64,000 nt of DNA from Desulfitobacterium_A sp035539115 (lineage in GTDB: Bacteria > Bacillota > Desulfitobacteriia > Desulfitobacteriales > Desulfitobacteriaceae), in contig NZ_DATLJA010000011.1 in NCBI RefSeq assembly GCF_035539115.1, positions 1-64,000 of the forward strand, read 5' to 3'. This document shows, in pieces, positions 18,351 through 26,153 of this stretch (position 1 is the first letter of the stretch; every line of letters begins with the position of its first letter). The notes below the pieces were generated by a model. The model searched no databases. It was not told the DNA's origin and saw nothing but the letters and a program-made list of their open reading frames with translations. The translations under genes were made by a program, and so were the position numbers.

Positions 18351-19031
18351 ATGCAAGATTTAAGAAAGATAAAAGAAAAGCTTATTGAACTGATCGTGAA
18401 TTTAGAAGAAGAATCCGTGACGAAATTGGCGAATGAAGCTCTTGACGCAGGAATGGAGCCGATACGTCTTTTGGAGATTATTGCCGAGGGCATGTCTAAG
18501 GTCGGTAAACTATACGAAGATAAAGAATATTTCATTGCCGACTTAATCATGGCTGGAATCATTTTTAAGGATGTTTTGAAATTAGAGCGCATGCAAGCAT
18601 ATTTCCAAAACATAACTGTCAGTAAGAATGCCAAAGTCCTCATTGGGACGGTCAAAGGTGATATCCATGATATCGGTAAGGATATTCTGAAAGGAATGTT
18701 AGAAGCGAGCGGTTTTGAAGTGATTGATCTTGGGGTCGATGTTCCTTGTGAAACCTTTGTGGCTAAGTTTGAGGAATATCATCCTGATATTGTTGGACTG
18801 AGTGGTGTGCTGACGAGTACTATTGACACCATGAAAGAAACAGTTGACGCGTTTGTGAGTTCTGGGAATCGAGATAAAGTCAAGATAATTTTAGGGGGAA
18901 GTCATCTTACCGCAGAGGCCTGCCAATATATAGGTGTGGATAACTTTGCCTGCGAAGTTTCTGTTGGCGTGAGAATATGTAAGGAATGGATGCTCTCCAG
19001 GAATGGAAAGGGAGTATCAAATCATGACTAG
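18351..19031 (+). CDS. Corrinoid (B12-binding) methyl-carrier protein
   Basis: This 226-residue protein is of the MtbC/MttC/MtgC type: a four-helix cap domain (about 1-85) and a Rossmann B12-binding domain. It holds the DxHxxG motif (Asp104, His106, Gly109), whose His ligates cobalt in the base-off form. Such proteins shuttle methyl groups between a substrate methyltransferase and a second one. ATG 18351 follows GGAGG. A GntR regulator overlaps its end and a corrinoid activator follows, but no methyltransferase is adjacent. Confidence 0.9.
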   Translation: MQDLRKIKEKLIELIVNLEEESVTKLANEALDAGMEPIRLLEIIAEGMSKVGKLYEDKEYFIADLIMAGIIFKDVLKLERMQAYFQNITVSKNAKVLIGTVKGDIHDIGKDILKGMLEASGFEVIDLGVDVPCETFVAKFEEYHPDIVGLSGVLTSTIDTMKETVDAFVSSGNRDKVKIILGGSHLTAEACQYIGVDNFACEVSVGVRICKEWMLSRNGKGVSNHD

Positions 19032-19725
19032 CAGTCCGGTTTATCTTAGAGTATTTGAAGAAATAAAAGAAAAAATTAACTGCTCGGAACTTAAACCGGG
19101 TGATATCCTTCCTCCCGAATCCGCTTTATGTAAACAGTATGGGGCGAGCAGAGCGACAGTCAGAAATGGTCTTGCGCTTTTATTCAATGAAGGATATATA
19201 TATTCGATTCCTGGTAAAGGGAACTTTGTTCAATCTCCCCAGTCTAATAAATATACCGTTTATTATGATGAAATGAGCAACATGATTAGTAGTGTGGATG
19301 ATACCAAACTCCTCGAAGTAGACATCATTTCACCGGAAGAATATCTAGCCAATCTATTACAGATGAGCAAATCAAAGAATGTTATATTAATTCGTCGACT
19401 GTTCTTTAATGATGGGGAACCAATTGCATATGACGTCAAATATTTACCTTACGTCAAAGGGATGCCCATTGTCGAGAAGGAAATAGAACAGGCAACTCTT
19501 CCAGAAATGTTGTCTAAAGATATTTCCCCTTTTGCGATTAAGCGACATATCAGGATTCAGGCTCAAATACCAAATGAAGAAATGAAAAAACAGCTGAGAA
19601 TTAAAGAACACTTAGCTTTGTTGGTAGTTGAGCAAAAACTTTTTGACAATGATAATAAACCTATCGGTTATGGAATCACATATTTTAATGGAGATTACAT
19701 TAAACTAGAGGGAAGAAGTCAGTAG
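19024..19725 (+). CDS. GntR-family regulator with UTRA domain (HutC subfamily)
   Basis: This 233-residue repressor-type protein has an N-terminal winged helix (PGDILPPESAL and ASRATVRNGL, about 25-60) and a C-terminal UTRA effector domain (about 80-230). ATG 19024 overlaps the corrinoid gene by 8 bases; an ATG seven codons upstream is possible. Position inside the corrinoid operon suggests that it senses the methylated substrate or a related metabolite. Confidence 0.88.
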   Translation: MTSSPVYLRVFEEIKEKINCSELKPGDILPPESALCKQYGASRATVRNGLALLFNEGYIYSIPGKGNFVQSPQSNKYTVYYDEMSNMISSVDDTKLLEVDIISPEEYLANLLQMSKSKNVILIRRLFFNDGEPIAYDVKYLPYVKGMPIVEKEIEQATLPEMLSKDISPFAIKRHIRIQAQIPNEEMKKQLRIKEHLALLVVEQKLFDNDNKPIGYGITYFNGDYIKLEGRSQ

Positions 19726-19780
19726 AGAGCTCCTTCCGTAGATTGAGGCTGATTTTTAGAATCTGGAGGAGTGAATCAGA

Positions 19781-21604
19781 GTGGTTAAAGTTACATTTTT
19801 ACCAGCCAATAAAAGTATAGAAGTCGCTGAAGGAAACACCATTTTCCAAGCGGCTTTGGCTGCCGGAGTTCAAATTGAAAGTGCCTGTGGGGGAAGAGGA
19901 ACGTGTGGAAAATGTAAGGTGCAAATACCACCCGAAGATATTGATTCGAAAGCTGATTCTGGAGAAAAGTTCTTAAGTGAGGTCGAGCGAGCAGCGGGCT
20001 GGGTTATGGCTTGCAAGTATGTAGTTAATGAAGATTTAACGGTGAAGTTAAGTGAGCAAAAGGATGCCTATAAACGAAAGACGGGCCTTGAAGAGCTGAA
20101 AACGATCGAATTAGCCCCAAGCATTCGTAAATACAAACTCCAGCTCAGTGAACCCACGGTAGAGGATCAAACTCCGGACTGGGAACGTCTTGTTGCAGCT
20201 TTGCCCAATCGTGAAGTACGGTTCAATTATCGGATCGCCATGAATCTGCCCCAGGTCTTACATCAAGCTGGATTCAAAGTGACTGCGGTACTCGACGGGG
20301 ATTCCGTACTGACGGTGGAGCCAGGTGAGACGCTCGAGCATTGCTATGGACTGGCTATCGATATCGGCACGACGACGGTAGTCGTTTATCTGATGGATCT
20401 CAATAAGGGTAAAGTTGTCGATAGCGGGGCGGTAACAAATCCCCAGCATGTCTTTGGTGCGGATGTCATTTCTCGTATCACTTACGCTGCGAAAGGGCCA
20501 GAACAGCTTCGTCAGCTTCAGACTCAAGTGATGGATGGGCTGAACGGAATTATCGCTCACTTATGTCAAAACAAGGATATAGGCAAGGACGAAATTTATC
20601 AAGCAGTCGTTGTTGGAAATACGACGATGAGTCATTTGTTCCTCGGTATTGATCCCACCTATCTAGCACCTGCGCCGTTTATTCCGGTATTCCGAAAAGC
20701 GGTTCAGGTTGAAGTGCGGGAATTGGGGCTTAATATTCTGGAAACAGGTAATGTCGTTGTTTTACCCAATGTGGCAGGGTATGTTGGCGCAGACACTGTA
20801 GGTGTGATGCTGGCAGCTAAGGTTGATCAGCTTCCAGGTTTCACGTTAGTCATTGATATTGGTACGAATGGGGAAATGATTTTAGCGGGTCAGGACCGGA
20901 TTTTAACCTGCTCGACAGCAGCCGGTCCCGCTTTTGAAGGAGCGGAAATCAAACATGGCATGCGGGCAGCTGAGGGAGCGATCGAGGGTGTATTAATAGC
21001 GGAGGACGTACAAGTGGTCGTTATCGGGGGCACGAAGTCGCAAGGAATTTGCGGTTCAGGGTTAATCGATGCGGTCGCTGAAATGGCCAAATCAGGGGTC
21101 ATCAATTTGACGGGACGATTGGCGCTCAGACCGAAGGAATTGGAGAAATTGCCTTCCTTACTTCAAAAACGTTTACGCAAAACGGAACAGGGTGGGGAGT
21201 TTGTATTGGTCTGGTCGCAGGATACATCAATAGGAGAAGACATCGTCCTTACGCAAAAAGATATCCGCGAGTTACAGCTCGCCAAAGGCGCGATGAGGGC
21301 TGGAGTCCAAATTTTAATGACGGAGATGGGGATTAGTCAGGAACAACTGGACAGCGTTCTTCTTGCTGGGGCTTTCGGTAATTATATTAAAAAAGAGAGT
21401 GCGCTGGGGATCGGCTTACTGCCGCCGTTACCGATTGAGCGAATTAATGCGATTGGTAATGCCGCAGGTGACGGGGCTAAAATGGCCTTGCTTTCAACCG
21501 TGGAAAGAGCGCGAGCCACGAAATTAGCCGATCACGCAGAGCACCTTGAATTATCGACACGCAAGGATTTTCAAGAGCAGTTTATTAAAGCTTTGTCATT
21601 TTAG
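19781..21604 (+). CDS. RACo-type corrinoid activation protein (2Fe-2S + ASKHA ATPase)
   Basis: The 607-residue protein starts at GTG 19781. An N-terminal plant-type [2Fe-2S] ferredoxin domain has Cys36, Cys42, Cys45 and Cys78. A linker follows, then a large DUF4445/ASKHA domain with the phosphate-1 loop AIDIGTTTVVVYL (about 192-204) and a second loop VIDIGTNGEM. The family (RACo, RamA-like) reduces inactive Co(II) corrinoid to Co(I) using ATP. It lies 55 bases after the GntR gene and most likely reactivates the corrinoid protein encoded two genes before. Confidence 0.9.
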   Translation: MVKVTFLPANKSIEVAEGNTIFQAALAAGVQIESACGGRGTCGKCKVQIPPEDIDSKADSGEKFLSEVERAAGWVMACKYVVNEDLTVKLSEQKDAYKRKTGLEELKTIELAPSIRKYKLQLSEPTVEDQTPDWERLVAALPNREVRFNYRIAMNLPQVLHQAGFKVTAVLDGDSVLTVEPGETLEHCYGLAIDIGTTTVVVYLMDLNKGKVVDSGAVTNPQHVFGADVISRITYAAKGPEQLRQLQTQVMDGLNGIIAHLCQNKDIGKDEIYQAVVVGNTTMSHLFLGIDPTYLAPAPFIPVFRKAVQVEVRELGLNILETGNVVVLPNVAGYVGADTVGVMLAAKVDQLPGFTLVIDIGTNGEMILAGQDRILTCSTAAGPAFEGAEIKHGMRAAEGAIEGVLIAEDVQVVVIGGTKSQGICGSGLIDAVAEMAKSGVINLTGRLALRPKELEKLPSLLQKRLRKTEQGGEFVLVWSQDTSIGEDIVLTQKDIRELQLAKGAMRAGVQILMTEMGISQEQLDSVLLAGAFGNYIKKESALGIGLLPPLPIERINAIGNAAGDGAKMALLSTVERARATKLADHAEHLELSTRKDFQEQFIKALSF

Positions 21605-21622
21605 GAGTTTTAAAGTTCGAAA

Positions 21623-21652
21623 TTAAGGCTGCGCATTCATGCGCGGCCTTAA
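21623..21652 (+). terminator. Rho-independent terminator
   Basis: A 12-bp stem (21623-21634 with 21641-21652, one G-T pair) around ATTCAT ends the corrinoid operon. Confidence 0.75.
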
Positions 21653-21699
21653 AATATTTAAGCGGCGTGTCGTGTAAGTGATATACAGACAGAATACAT

Positions 21700-21737
21700 T
21701 ATATAAGCCGGGATGCTGTAACATCCCGGCTTATATA
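21700..21737. repeat. Perfect 16-bp inverted repeat
   Basis: Arms 21700-21715 and 21722-21737 are perfectly complementary (core AAGCCGGGATG / CATCCCGGCTT) around a 6-base loop. A smaller GCCGC/GCGGC hairpin follows at about 21742. It has no T-run, so it is not a classic terminator. Confidence 0.7.
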
Positions 21738-21780
21738 ACTAGCCGCAATGCGCGGCATTTTTAAGAAGAGCAAGAGGCTC

Positions 21781-21805
21781 CCTGAAAGGGTGGGACTCTT
21801 TCAGG
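21781..21805 (-). terminator. Hairpin at the 3' end of the NlpC/P60-like gene
   Basis: CCTGAAAG (from 21781) pairs with CTTTCAGG (to 21805) and overlaps the stop-codon region of the minus-strand gene. The T-run is weak. Confidence 0.4.
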
Positions 21806-22334
21806 CGGACACTTTGAGTGTGAATCCTTCATAGATAACTTCTCTGTTTTCTATAGCGATGAGTTCGTCGGTCTTGATGAGCTCGGGAATTCTTTCACTA
21901 TGAAAGACATTGCTGTTCAGCAAAATTTCCGAGACGAATTGCGAGCAAAAGTAGTGGTTTTTCCGTTGTATCAAGGGCTTGTTGAGTAGAATGCCGAACA
22001 AACCTAAGAAATTATATCTATACTTGTCTTGTTCGCTTTGGAATTTTTCAACTTGTTCTTGTAGTAAAAAAAGCTGCTCCACTGTTACTCGAATTCTGTA
22101 TATAAGGCACTCACATTGAGAGTCCTTGTAAACTCCTTCATACAGGTTCTCTACGACAAATCCACCGGAGAAAGGGTTGTCGGGATTGACTCTTCCAAAG
22201 GAATACATTTTGGTAAAACTGTTATCAAAGCTAATGGATGAGTGCGCGTATTTCATTTGCGAAACAGTGCTGATGAGTTTTGAAAGCCAAGTTCCGGTCT
22301 TTGTGAAAACAAGGTAAATATATTTGGAGCTCAT
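21801..22334 (-). CDS. Permuted papain-like NlpC/P60 (YycO-type) protein
   Basis: The protein has 177 residues with no signal peptide. KYAHSSISFD near residue 30 supplies the His and HYFCSQFVSEIL near 135 the Cys, an order typical of circularly permuted NlpC/P60 amidases. A MYSFGR segment follows the His, as in related clostridial proteins. The substrate is unknown; relatives act as amidases or cysteine peptidases. It is a minus-strand single gene. Confidence 0.72.
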   Translation of the reverse strand: MSSKYIYLVFTKTGTWLSKLISTVSQMKYAHSSISFDNSFTKMYSFGRVNPDNPFSGGFVVENLYEGVYKDSQCECLIYRIRVTVEQLFLLQEQVEKFQSEQDKYRYNFLGLFGILLNKPLIQRKNHYFCSQFVSEILLNSNVFHSERIPELIKTDELIAIENREVIYEGFTLKVSA

Positions 22335-22344
22335 ACGAACTTAA

Positions 22345-22500
22345 TCAACTCCTTAAATTAAGCGCCAGGTCATCTTGCAATAGTTCTTTAATGATCTTTC
22401 TTTTCTTCTTTAGCAGTCGAAGTGAGGTTTCGAGTTTTTTTGAATCGTAAGGGTTTCCGTTTACGTTTAGCTGGATGCATCTCGAAGTAAACGTCGCATA
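22345..22500 (-). other. Open stretch upstream of the NlpC/P60-like gene, possible small ORF
   Basis: One minus-strand frame is open for 51 codons and ends 10 bases before the next start. It reads as a plausible amphipathic, Lys-rich protein (LNVNGNPYDSKKLETSLRLL onwards) but has no ATG, GTG or TTG in a usable place. It could be a remnant, a frameshifted small gene or chance. The rest of the 22.3-22.7 kb gap is AT-rich and holds the permease promoter. Confidence 0.25.
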
Positions 22501-22685
22501 TCATCTGTATGAATCATATTACATGTGATATGAAGCGTCAATATAGAAATCAGAGTGCTCGCTATTTGAAATCCCTATTGACTTAGTAATAAGTAGCATT
22601 AATAAAGTCATTGTCAGAATGTAATAATCAATGTATAATGCAATAGTTATAATATACATCATAATATATTTATACTGAGGGGGAA

Positions 22686-23807
22686 ATGCTACATATGACT
22701 CAGAAGAATTTACTTAAATACGAGCAAGTGAACTTAGTAAATAGTTCAAGTACAAATAACGGGGCAAATCGCAATTACGTAATTCTTGGAGTAATGGCCT
22801 TTCTGTTCGTTGCAATCGTTGGGCTATATTACGTTAAATGGAGTCCTTACTATGCGAAGGCATTTTTAGCGGCCAGCAAACACTCGATTGGAGCCTCGAT
22901 CGTATCTGGTAATACTGCTGCTCCACCAAGCCCATCATGGGGAACTGCTATGAGTTATATGACGGCCTATTTTAAATCCGTTTGGAAGGCCGTTGTTTTA
23001 GGTTTGCTTTTAGGTTCTTTAGTTCAAGTACTTATCCCACGCAATTGGGTAAGACGCTTTTTTGGTCAAGCAAATTTTCAAAGTACAGCTTTAGCCGGAT
23101 TGGCGGCCATTCCTTCGATGATGTGCACATGTTGCGCGGCACCCGTTGCTGTTGGTCTCCGGAAGCGTTCCGCTTCTGCTGGTGCCACAATGGCTTACTG
23201 GCTTGGTAACCCAGTCTTAAATCCCGCCACAATCATTTTTATGGGCTTTGTTTTATCTTGGAAGTTTGCACTCATACGTATTATTGCTGGACTTTTTCTC
23301 GTTTTAACGGTAAGTTATCTGGCTAATAAAATGGTGAATGAGAAGGAAATTCCAGAGGTCAGTCAATTTGAGCTCGATGAAGAAGATCAAAGCAACGACA
23401 CAGGAAACTTTTTTATACGCTGGATGAAGGCTTTGTGGCCATTAGTTCTGGAAACTATCCCGGCCTATCTAATTGCAGTGTTTATTCTGGGTGCTGTTAG
23501 GGCTTGGTTATTTCCGGCCATTAGCCCTGAATGGGGTAATCGTATTTTAGTGATCATTGGACTGGCGATTACAGGAACCCTCTTTATTATTCCGACAGCG
23601 GCCGAAATCCCGATCGTGCAGACGCTGATGTCCTTTGGTCTCGGAGCAGGACCAGGTGTTGCCTTGATGATGACGTTACCAGCGGTTAGTATTCCTTCGT
23701 TGATTATGGTTAAGCGGGTTTTCCCGGTAAAAGTCTTAATCTTTGTTGCTAGTGCAGTCATGATCGTCGGAATAATATGTGGGTTGTTGGCGGGGTTAGT
23801 AATTTAG
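22686..23807 (+). CDS. Permease of the ArsP/UPF0718 (DUF318) family
   Basis: This 373-residue membrane protein has about eight to ten helices. The MCTCCAAPVAVGLRKR segment (about 148-163) with vicinal Cys residues and the WLGNPVLNPAT motif are typical of the family, whose members include the trivalent organoarsenical exporter ArsP and other metal-related permeases. The substrate here is unknown. A central acidic cytoplasmic loop lies at about 225-245. The start is 22686 or 22695; the GAGGGGG site is too close to the first and rather far from the second. Proximity to arsR-hgcAB suggests a metal or metalloid role. Confidence 0.75.
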   Translation: MLHMTQKNLLKYEQVNLVNSSSTNNGANRNYVILGVMAFLFVAIVGLYYVKWSPYYAKAFLAASKHSIGASIVSGNTAAPPSPSWGTAMSYMTAYFKSVWKAVVLGLLLGSLVQVLIPRNWVRRFFGQANFQSTALAGLAAIPSMMCTCCAAPVAVGLRKRSASAGATMAYWLGNPVLNPATIIFMGFVLSWKFALIRIIAGLFLVLTVSYLANKMVNEKEIPEVSQFELDEEDQSNDTGNFFIRWMKALWPLVLETIPAYLIAVFILGAVRAWLFPAISPEWGNRILVIIGLAITGTLFIIPTAAEIPIVQTLMSFGLGAGPGVALMMTLPAVSIPSLIMVKRVFPVKVLIFVASAVMIVGIICGLLAGLVI

Positions 23808-23932
23808 TCTCGCCTGAGATATGTTCCGACATTACCAGATTGACAAGTAAAGGGATTAGCTGCAGCAGGCCTACGATAATGAAAATTGTTGTCAGGTACG
23901 TGCATTTTTCTTAATTTCCTCTCAAATCCCTA

Positions 23933-23963
23933 TTTACATTGACGTTGCGTAAAGGTGTATAGT
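23933..23963 (+). promoter_or_regulatory. MerR-type promoter of the TipAS regulator gene
   Basis: TTTACA (23933-23938) and TATAGT (23958-23963) are separated by 19 bp containing GACGTTGCGTAAAGGT. This is the stretched spacing expected for autoregulation by a MerR activator, here the gene immediately downstream. Confidence 0.6.
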
Positions 23964-23985
23964 TATCCCGTCAGGAGGTGATCAC

Positions 23986-24750
23986 GTGGAATACACGGTG
24001 CAGAAACTAGCTCAGATGGCAGGTGTCAGCGCTCGGACTCTCAGATATTATGATGAGATAGGAATTCTTAAGCCGGCAAGAATTAACTCATCAGGATATC
24101 GAATTTATGGTCAAGCCGAGATCGATCGACTGCAACAGATTCTTTTCTATAGGGAGCTGGGTGTGAATCTAGAAAGCATTAAAGATATCGTAACCGCACC
24201 TTCTTTCGACGGAGCAAAAGCACTGAGAGAACATCGTGAGAAACTTCTTGAAAAAAGAGAGCAATTGGATGTATTGATTTTCAATGTTGATAAAACCATT
24301 GCGCTAAACGAAGGGAGAATTATCATGACAAATAAAGAAAAGTTTGAAGGCTTTAAGCAAAAGCTCGTGGATGACAATGAAGCAAAGTATGGCAAGGAAA
24401 TCCGCGAAAAATACGGTGATGCGACGATTGACAAATCCAATCAAAAAATGAAAGGTATGTCACAAGAACAATATGACGAGGTAACGAAGCTAGCTACAGA
24501 GGTAATCGAAACCCTCCATGCTGCCTTTAAGACAGGCGATCCAGCAGGAGAACTCGCTCAAAAAACTGCTGATCTCCACCGGCAGTGGCTATGCTATTTT
24601 TGGGATAACTATTCAAAAAAAGCCCATGCAGGACTTGCTCAGATGTATGTGGATGATCCAAGATTTACCGCATACTATGACGAGAAACAACCGGGTTCTG
24701 CAGAATTTCTAAGAGATGCAGTCTTTATTTACACGGGAATGGAGAAATAG
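23986..24750 (+). CDS. MerR-family regulator with TipAS effector domain
   Basis: The 254-residue activator starts at GTG 23986 after AGGAGGTGATCAC. The N-terminal MerR helix-turn-helix (VQKLAQMAGVSARTLRYYDEIG, split over residues 4-25) is followed by a coiled-coil linker (about 75-105). The C-terminal TipAS antibiotic-recognition domain is at about 135-250 (QWLCYFWDNYSKKAHAGLAQ, about 199-218). Mta/TipA relatives bind drugs and activate multidrug transporters and their own promoter. No transporter follows it; the upstream permease runs on the same strand but is an ArsP-type protein. Confidence 0.9.
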   Translation: MEYTVQKLAQMAGVSARTLRYYDEIGILKPARINSSGYRIYGQAEIDRLQQILFYRELGVNLESIKDIVTAPSFDGAKALREHREKLLEKREQLDVLIFNVDKTIALNEGRIIMTNKEKFEGFKQKLVDDNEAKYGKEIREKYGDATIDKSNQKMKGMSQEQYDEVTKLATEVIETLHAAFKTGDPAGELAQKTADLHRQWLCYFWDNYSKKAHAGLAQMYVDDPRFTAYYDEKQPGSAEFLRDAVFIYTGMEK

Positions 24751-24764
24751 GCTGGATGAAACTG

Positions 24765-24803
24765 TAAGCTAAAGGCCACGCGTAATGCGTGGCCTTTAGC
24801 TTA
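24765..24803 (+). terminator. Rho-independent terminator, perfect 17-bp stem
   Basis: Arms 24765-24781 and 24787-24803 are perfectly complementary around GTAAT, just after the TipAS regulator gene. Confidence 0.8.
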
Positions 24804-24837
24804 CTACCACTGCCTACCGGGGTCATCTGCCATGCTA

Positions 24838-25135
24838 TTCACGGTGCCGCGTGGATAGGGCACAGAGTAATGACCTAAGGTTGGGTCTCATTCTGCATAG
24901 CCGTCTGAAGTCACACAGGCAAATGGGTTTTGGTATCAATCCATAGATAATAGGGTAAACCGCCTGGGGGATCAATCTCAATACGGGTGGCAGTACGACC
25001 AGCGATGGAATTTTGCCCGACAATCTTGTGGGGATAGTGTTGGACCCGTGTAGCTTCTTTTTGTAAATCAAAATCCTGGGGATTGAGATACAGGGGGAGT
25101 AAAAGGAGCTCTTTGTTATTCGGTTGTATTCTCCC
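24838..25135 (-). pseudogene. Remnant of an RseB/LolA-like (outer-membrane-lipoprotein-sorting type) protein gene
   Basis: On the minus strand one frame reads a coherent protein fragment containing SIAGRTATRIEIDPPGG and YYLWIDTKTHLPV. This is the core pattern of LolA/RseB-like domain proteins found in Firmicute sigma-factor-regulatory or lipoprotein-sorting families. It is broken by in-frame stops at 24911-24913 and 24875-24877 and has no start codon. The 78-codon frame overlapping it on the same strand is out of register with the homology. Confidence 0.5.
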
Positions 25136-25181
25136 TTAAATTAGAATACTAAATCCAGTGCATTAACATAAGAGAAATCAA

Positions 25182-25227
25182 AAAACAGAAGGGATACAGT
25201 TCAAAATGACTGTGTCCCTTCTGTTTT
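25182..25227. terminator. Bidirectional terminator
   Basis: A stem of about 19 bp (25182-25200 with 25209-25227) around TCAAAATG, with A-run and T-run flanks. It serves the minus-strand DUF6951 gene. Confidence 0.75.
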
Positions 25228-25255
25228 ACTGTTGCTTTTCTATAGTTGTTTATTC

Positions 25256-25573
25256 TTAGTCTTTTTCCACCTCTATTTCGACTTTTCGGGGGAGAGCAAG
25301 TTTACCTGCGACTTCAATTCCTTTGATAATACCTAAAGGGACGGGGCAAGCTGGATGCTTACAATATTTCCGCGCCAACTCGAATACAGCGGACTCACCT
25401 ATTACGGCGAAACATTCGCCGTAAGTACTTGCCTCATGAAGTTCCTCCGCCATCGGTTTTAAGTTAGGACACTCTGTTTCCATATTTATCAGGACGTTTT
25501 GCGCGTCTTTAGGACTCACTTTGATCAGCGTATGAAAGCCACAAACGCCAGCATTTACTTTAACTGTCGCCAT
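25256..25573 (-). CDS. DUF6951-type small cysteine protein
   Basis: A 105-residue cytosolic protein starting MATVKVNAGVCGFHT, with five Cys at about 11, 35, 53, 71 and 76, the last two in KYCKHPACPVP. The pattern fits my recollection of DUF6951, a clostridial family without known function. Conserved Cys suggest metal or Fe-S binding. It is transcribed away from arsR-hgcAB across a 229-base divergent region. Confidence 0.65.
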   Translation of the reverse strand: MATVKVNAGVCGFHTLIKVSPKDAQNVLINMETECPNLKPMAEELHEASTYGECFAVIGESAVFELARKYCKHPACPVPLGIIKGIEVAGKLALPRKVEIEVEKD

Positions 25574-25802
25574 CTTGATTTCTCCTTCACTTAATAATAT
25601 ATAGATGTTATAGGCTAGCTAAAATATATACTCTGAAGGGGTAAGAAGCAAGTCGCAAAATTATTTGCTCGAAGTATTAATATAGACGATTCTCTATATA
25701 ATATTGTATAATATGGATATAGAAATTATTCGATATGATTGAAGTGCATGTCTAGTATTATAATCGATTTTATTGAGAAATTAGAGTGGAGCGATTATTT
25801 TT

Positions 25803-26099
25803 ATGAACTATACCGACGTTAAATATGTTCAACTATTTAAGAGTCTTGCTGATGAAACACGCCTAAAAATCATAGCAATATTGTCAAATGGGGAAATGTG
25901 TGCCTGCCAATTGCTTAAGAACTTTAATATTACCCAACCGACCTTGTCCTATCATATGAAGATTTTGTGTGATAGTGCGGTAGTCAACGGACGACGTGAG
26001 GGGGCGTGGATGTATTATAGTATTAATAGCATTACCCTTGCAGATATTTCAGAATTTTTAGCGGAGACCACATCTCAGCAAAAAGAATGGGATACGTGA
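25803..26099 (+). CDS. ArsR/SmtB-family metal-sensing repressor
   Basis: This 98-residue winged-helix protein carries Cys33 and Cys35 in EMCACQLL, the alpha-3 CxC thiol motif used by ArsR/CadC-type sensors of As(III) or soft metals. The recognition helix is ITQPTLSYHMKIL (about 43-55). It lies 54 bases upstream of hgcA on the same strand, so it probably controls hgcAB and itself. Known metal-methylating anaerobes often have an arsR-like gene before hgcAB, which supports this reading. Confidence 0.9.
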   Translation: MNYTDVKYVQLFKSLADETRLKIIAILSNGEMCACQLLKNFNITQPTLSYHMKILCDSAVVNGRREGAWMYYSINSITLADISEFLAETTSQQKEWDT

Positions 26100-26153
26100 G
26101 TTAGATCGAGAGGGCCGATGTGATGTCAGATTGCTGGAAGAGGGGATAGTCAT

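Noticed and set aside
24835..25071. Minus-strand 78-codon frame
   Set aside because: The RseB/LolA-like protein pattern is in a different minus-strand frame that contains stops; the 78-codon frame is not the coding register.
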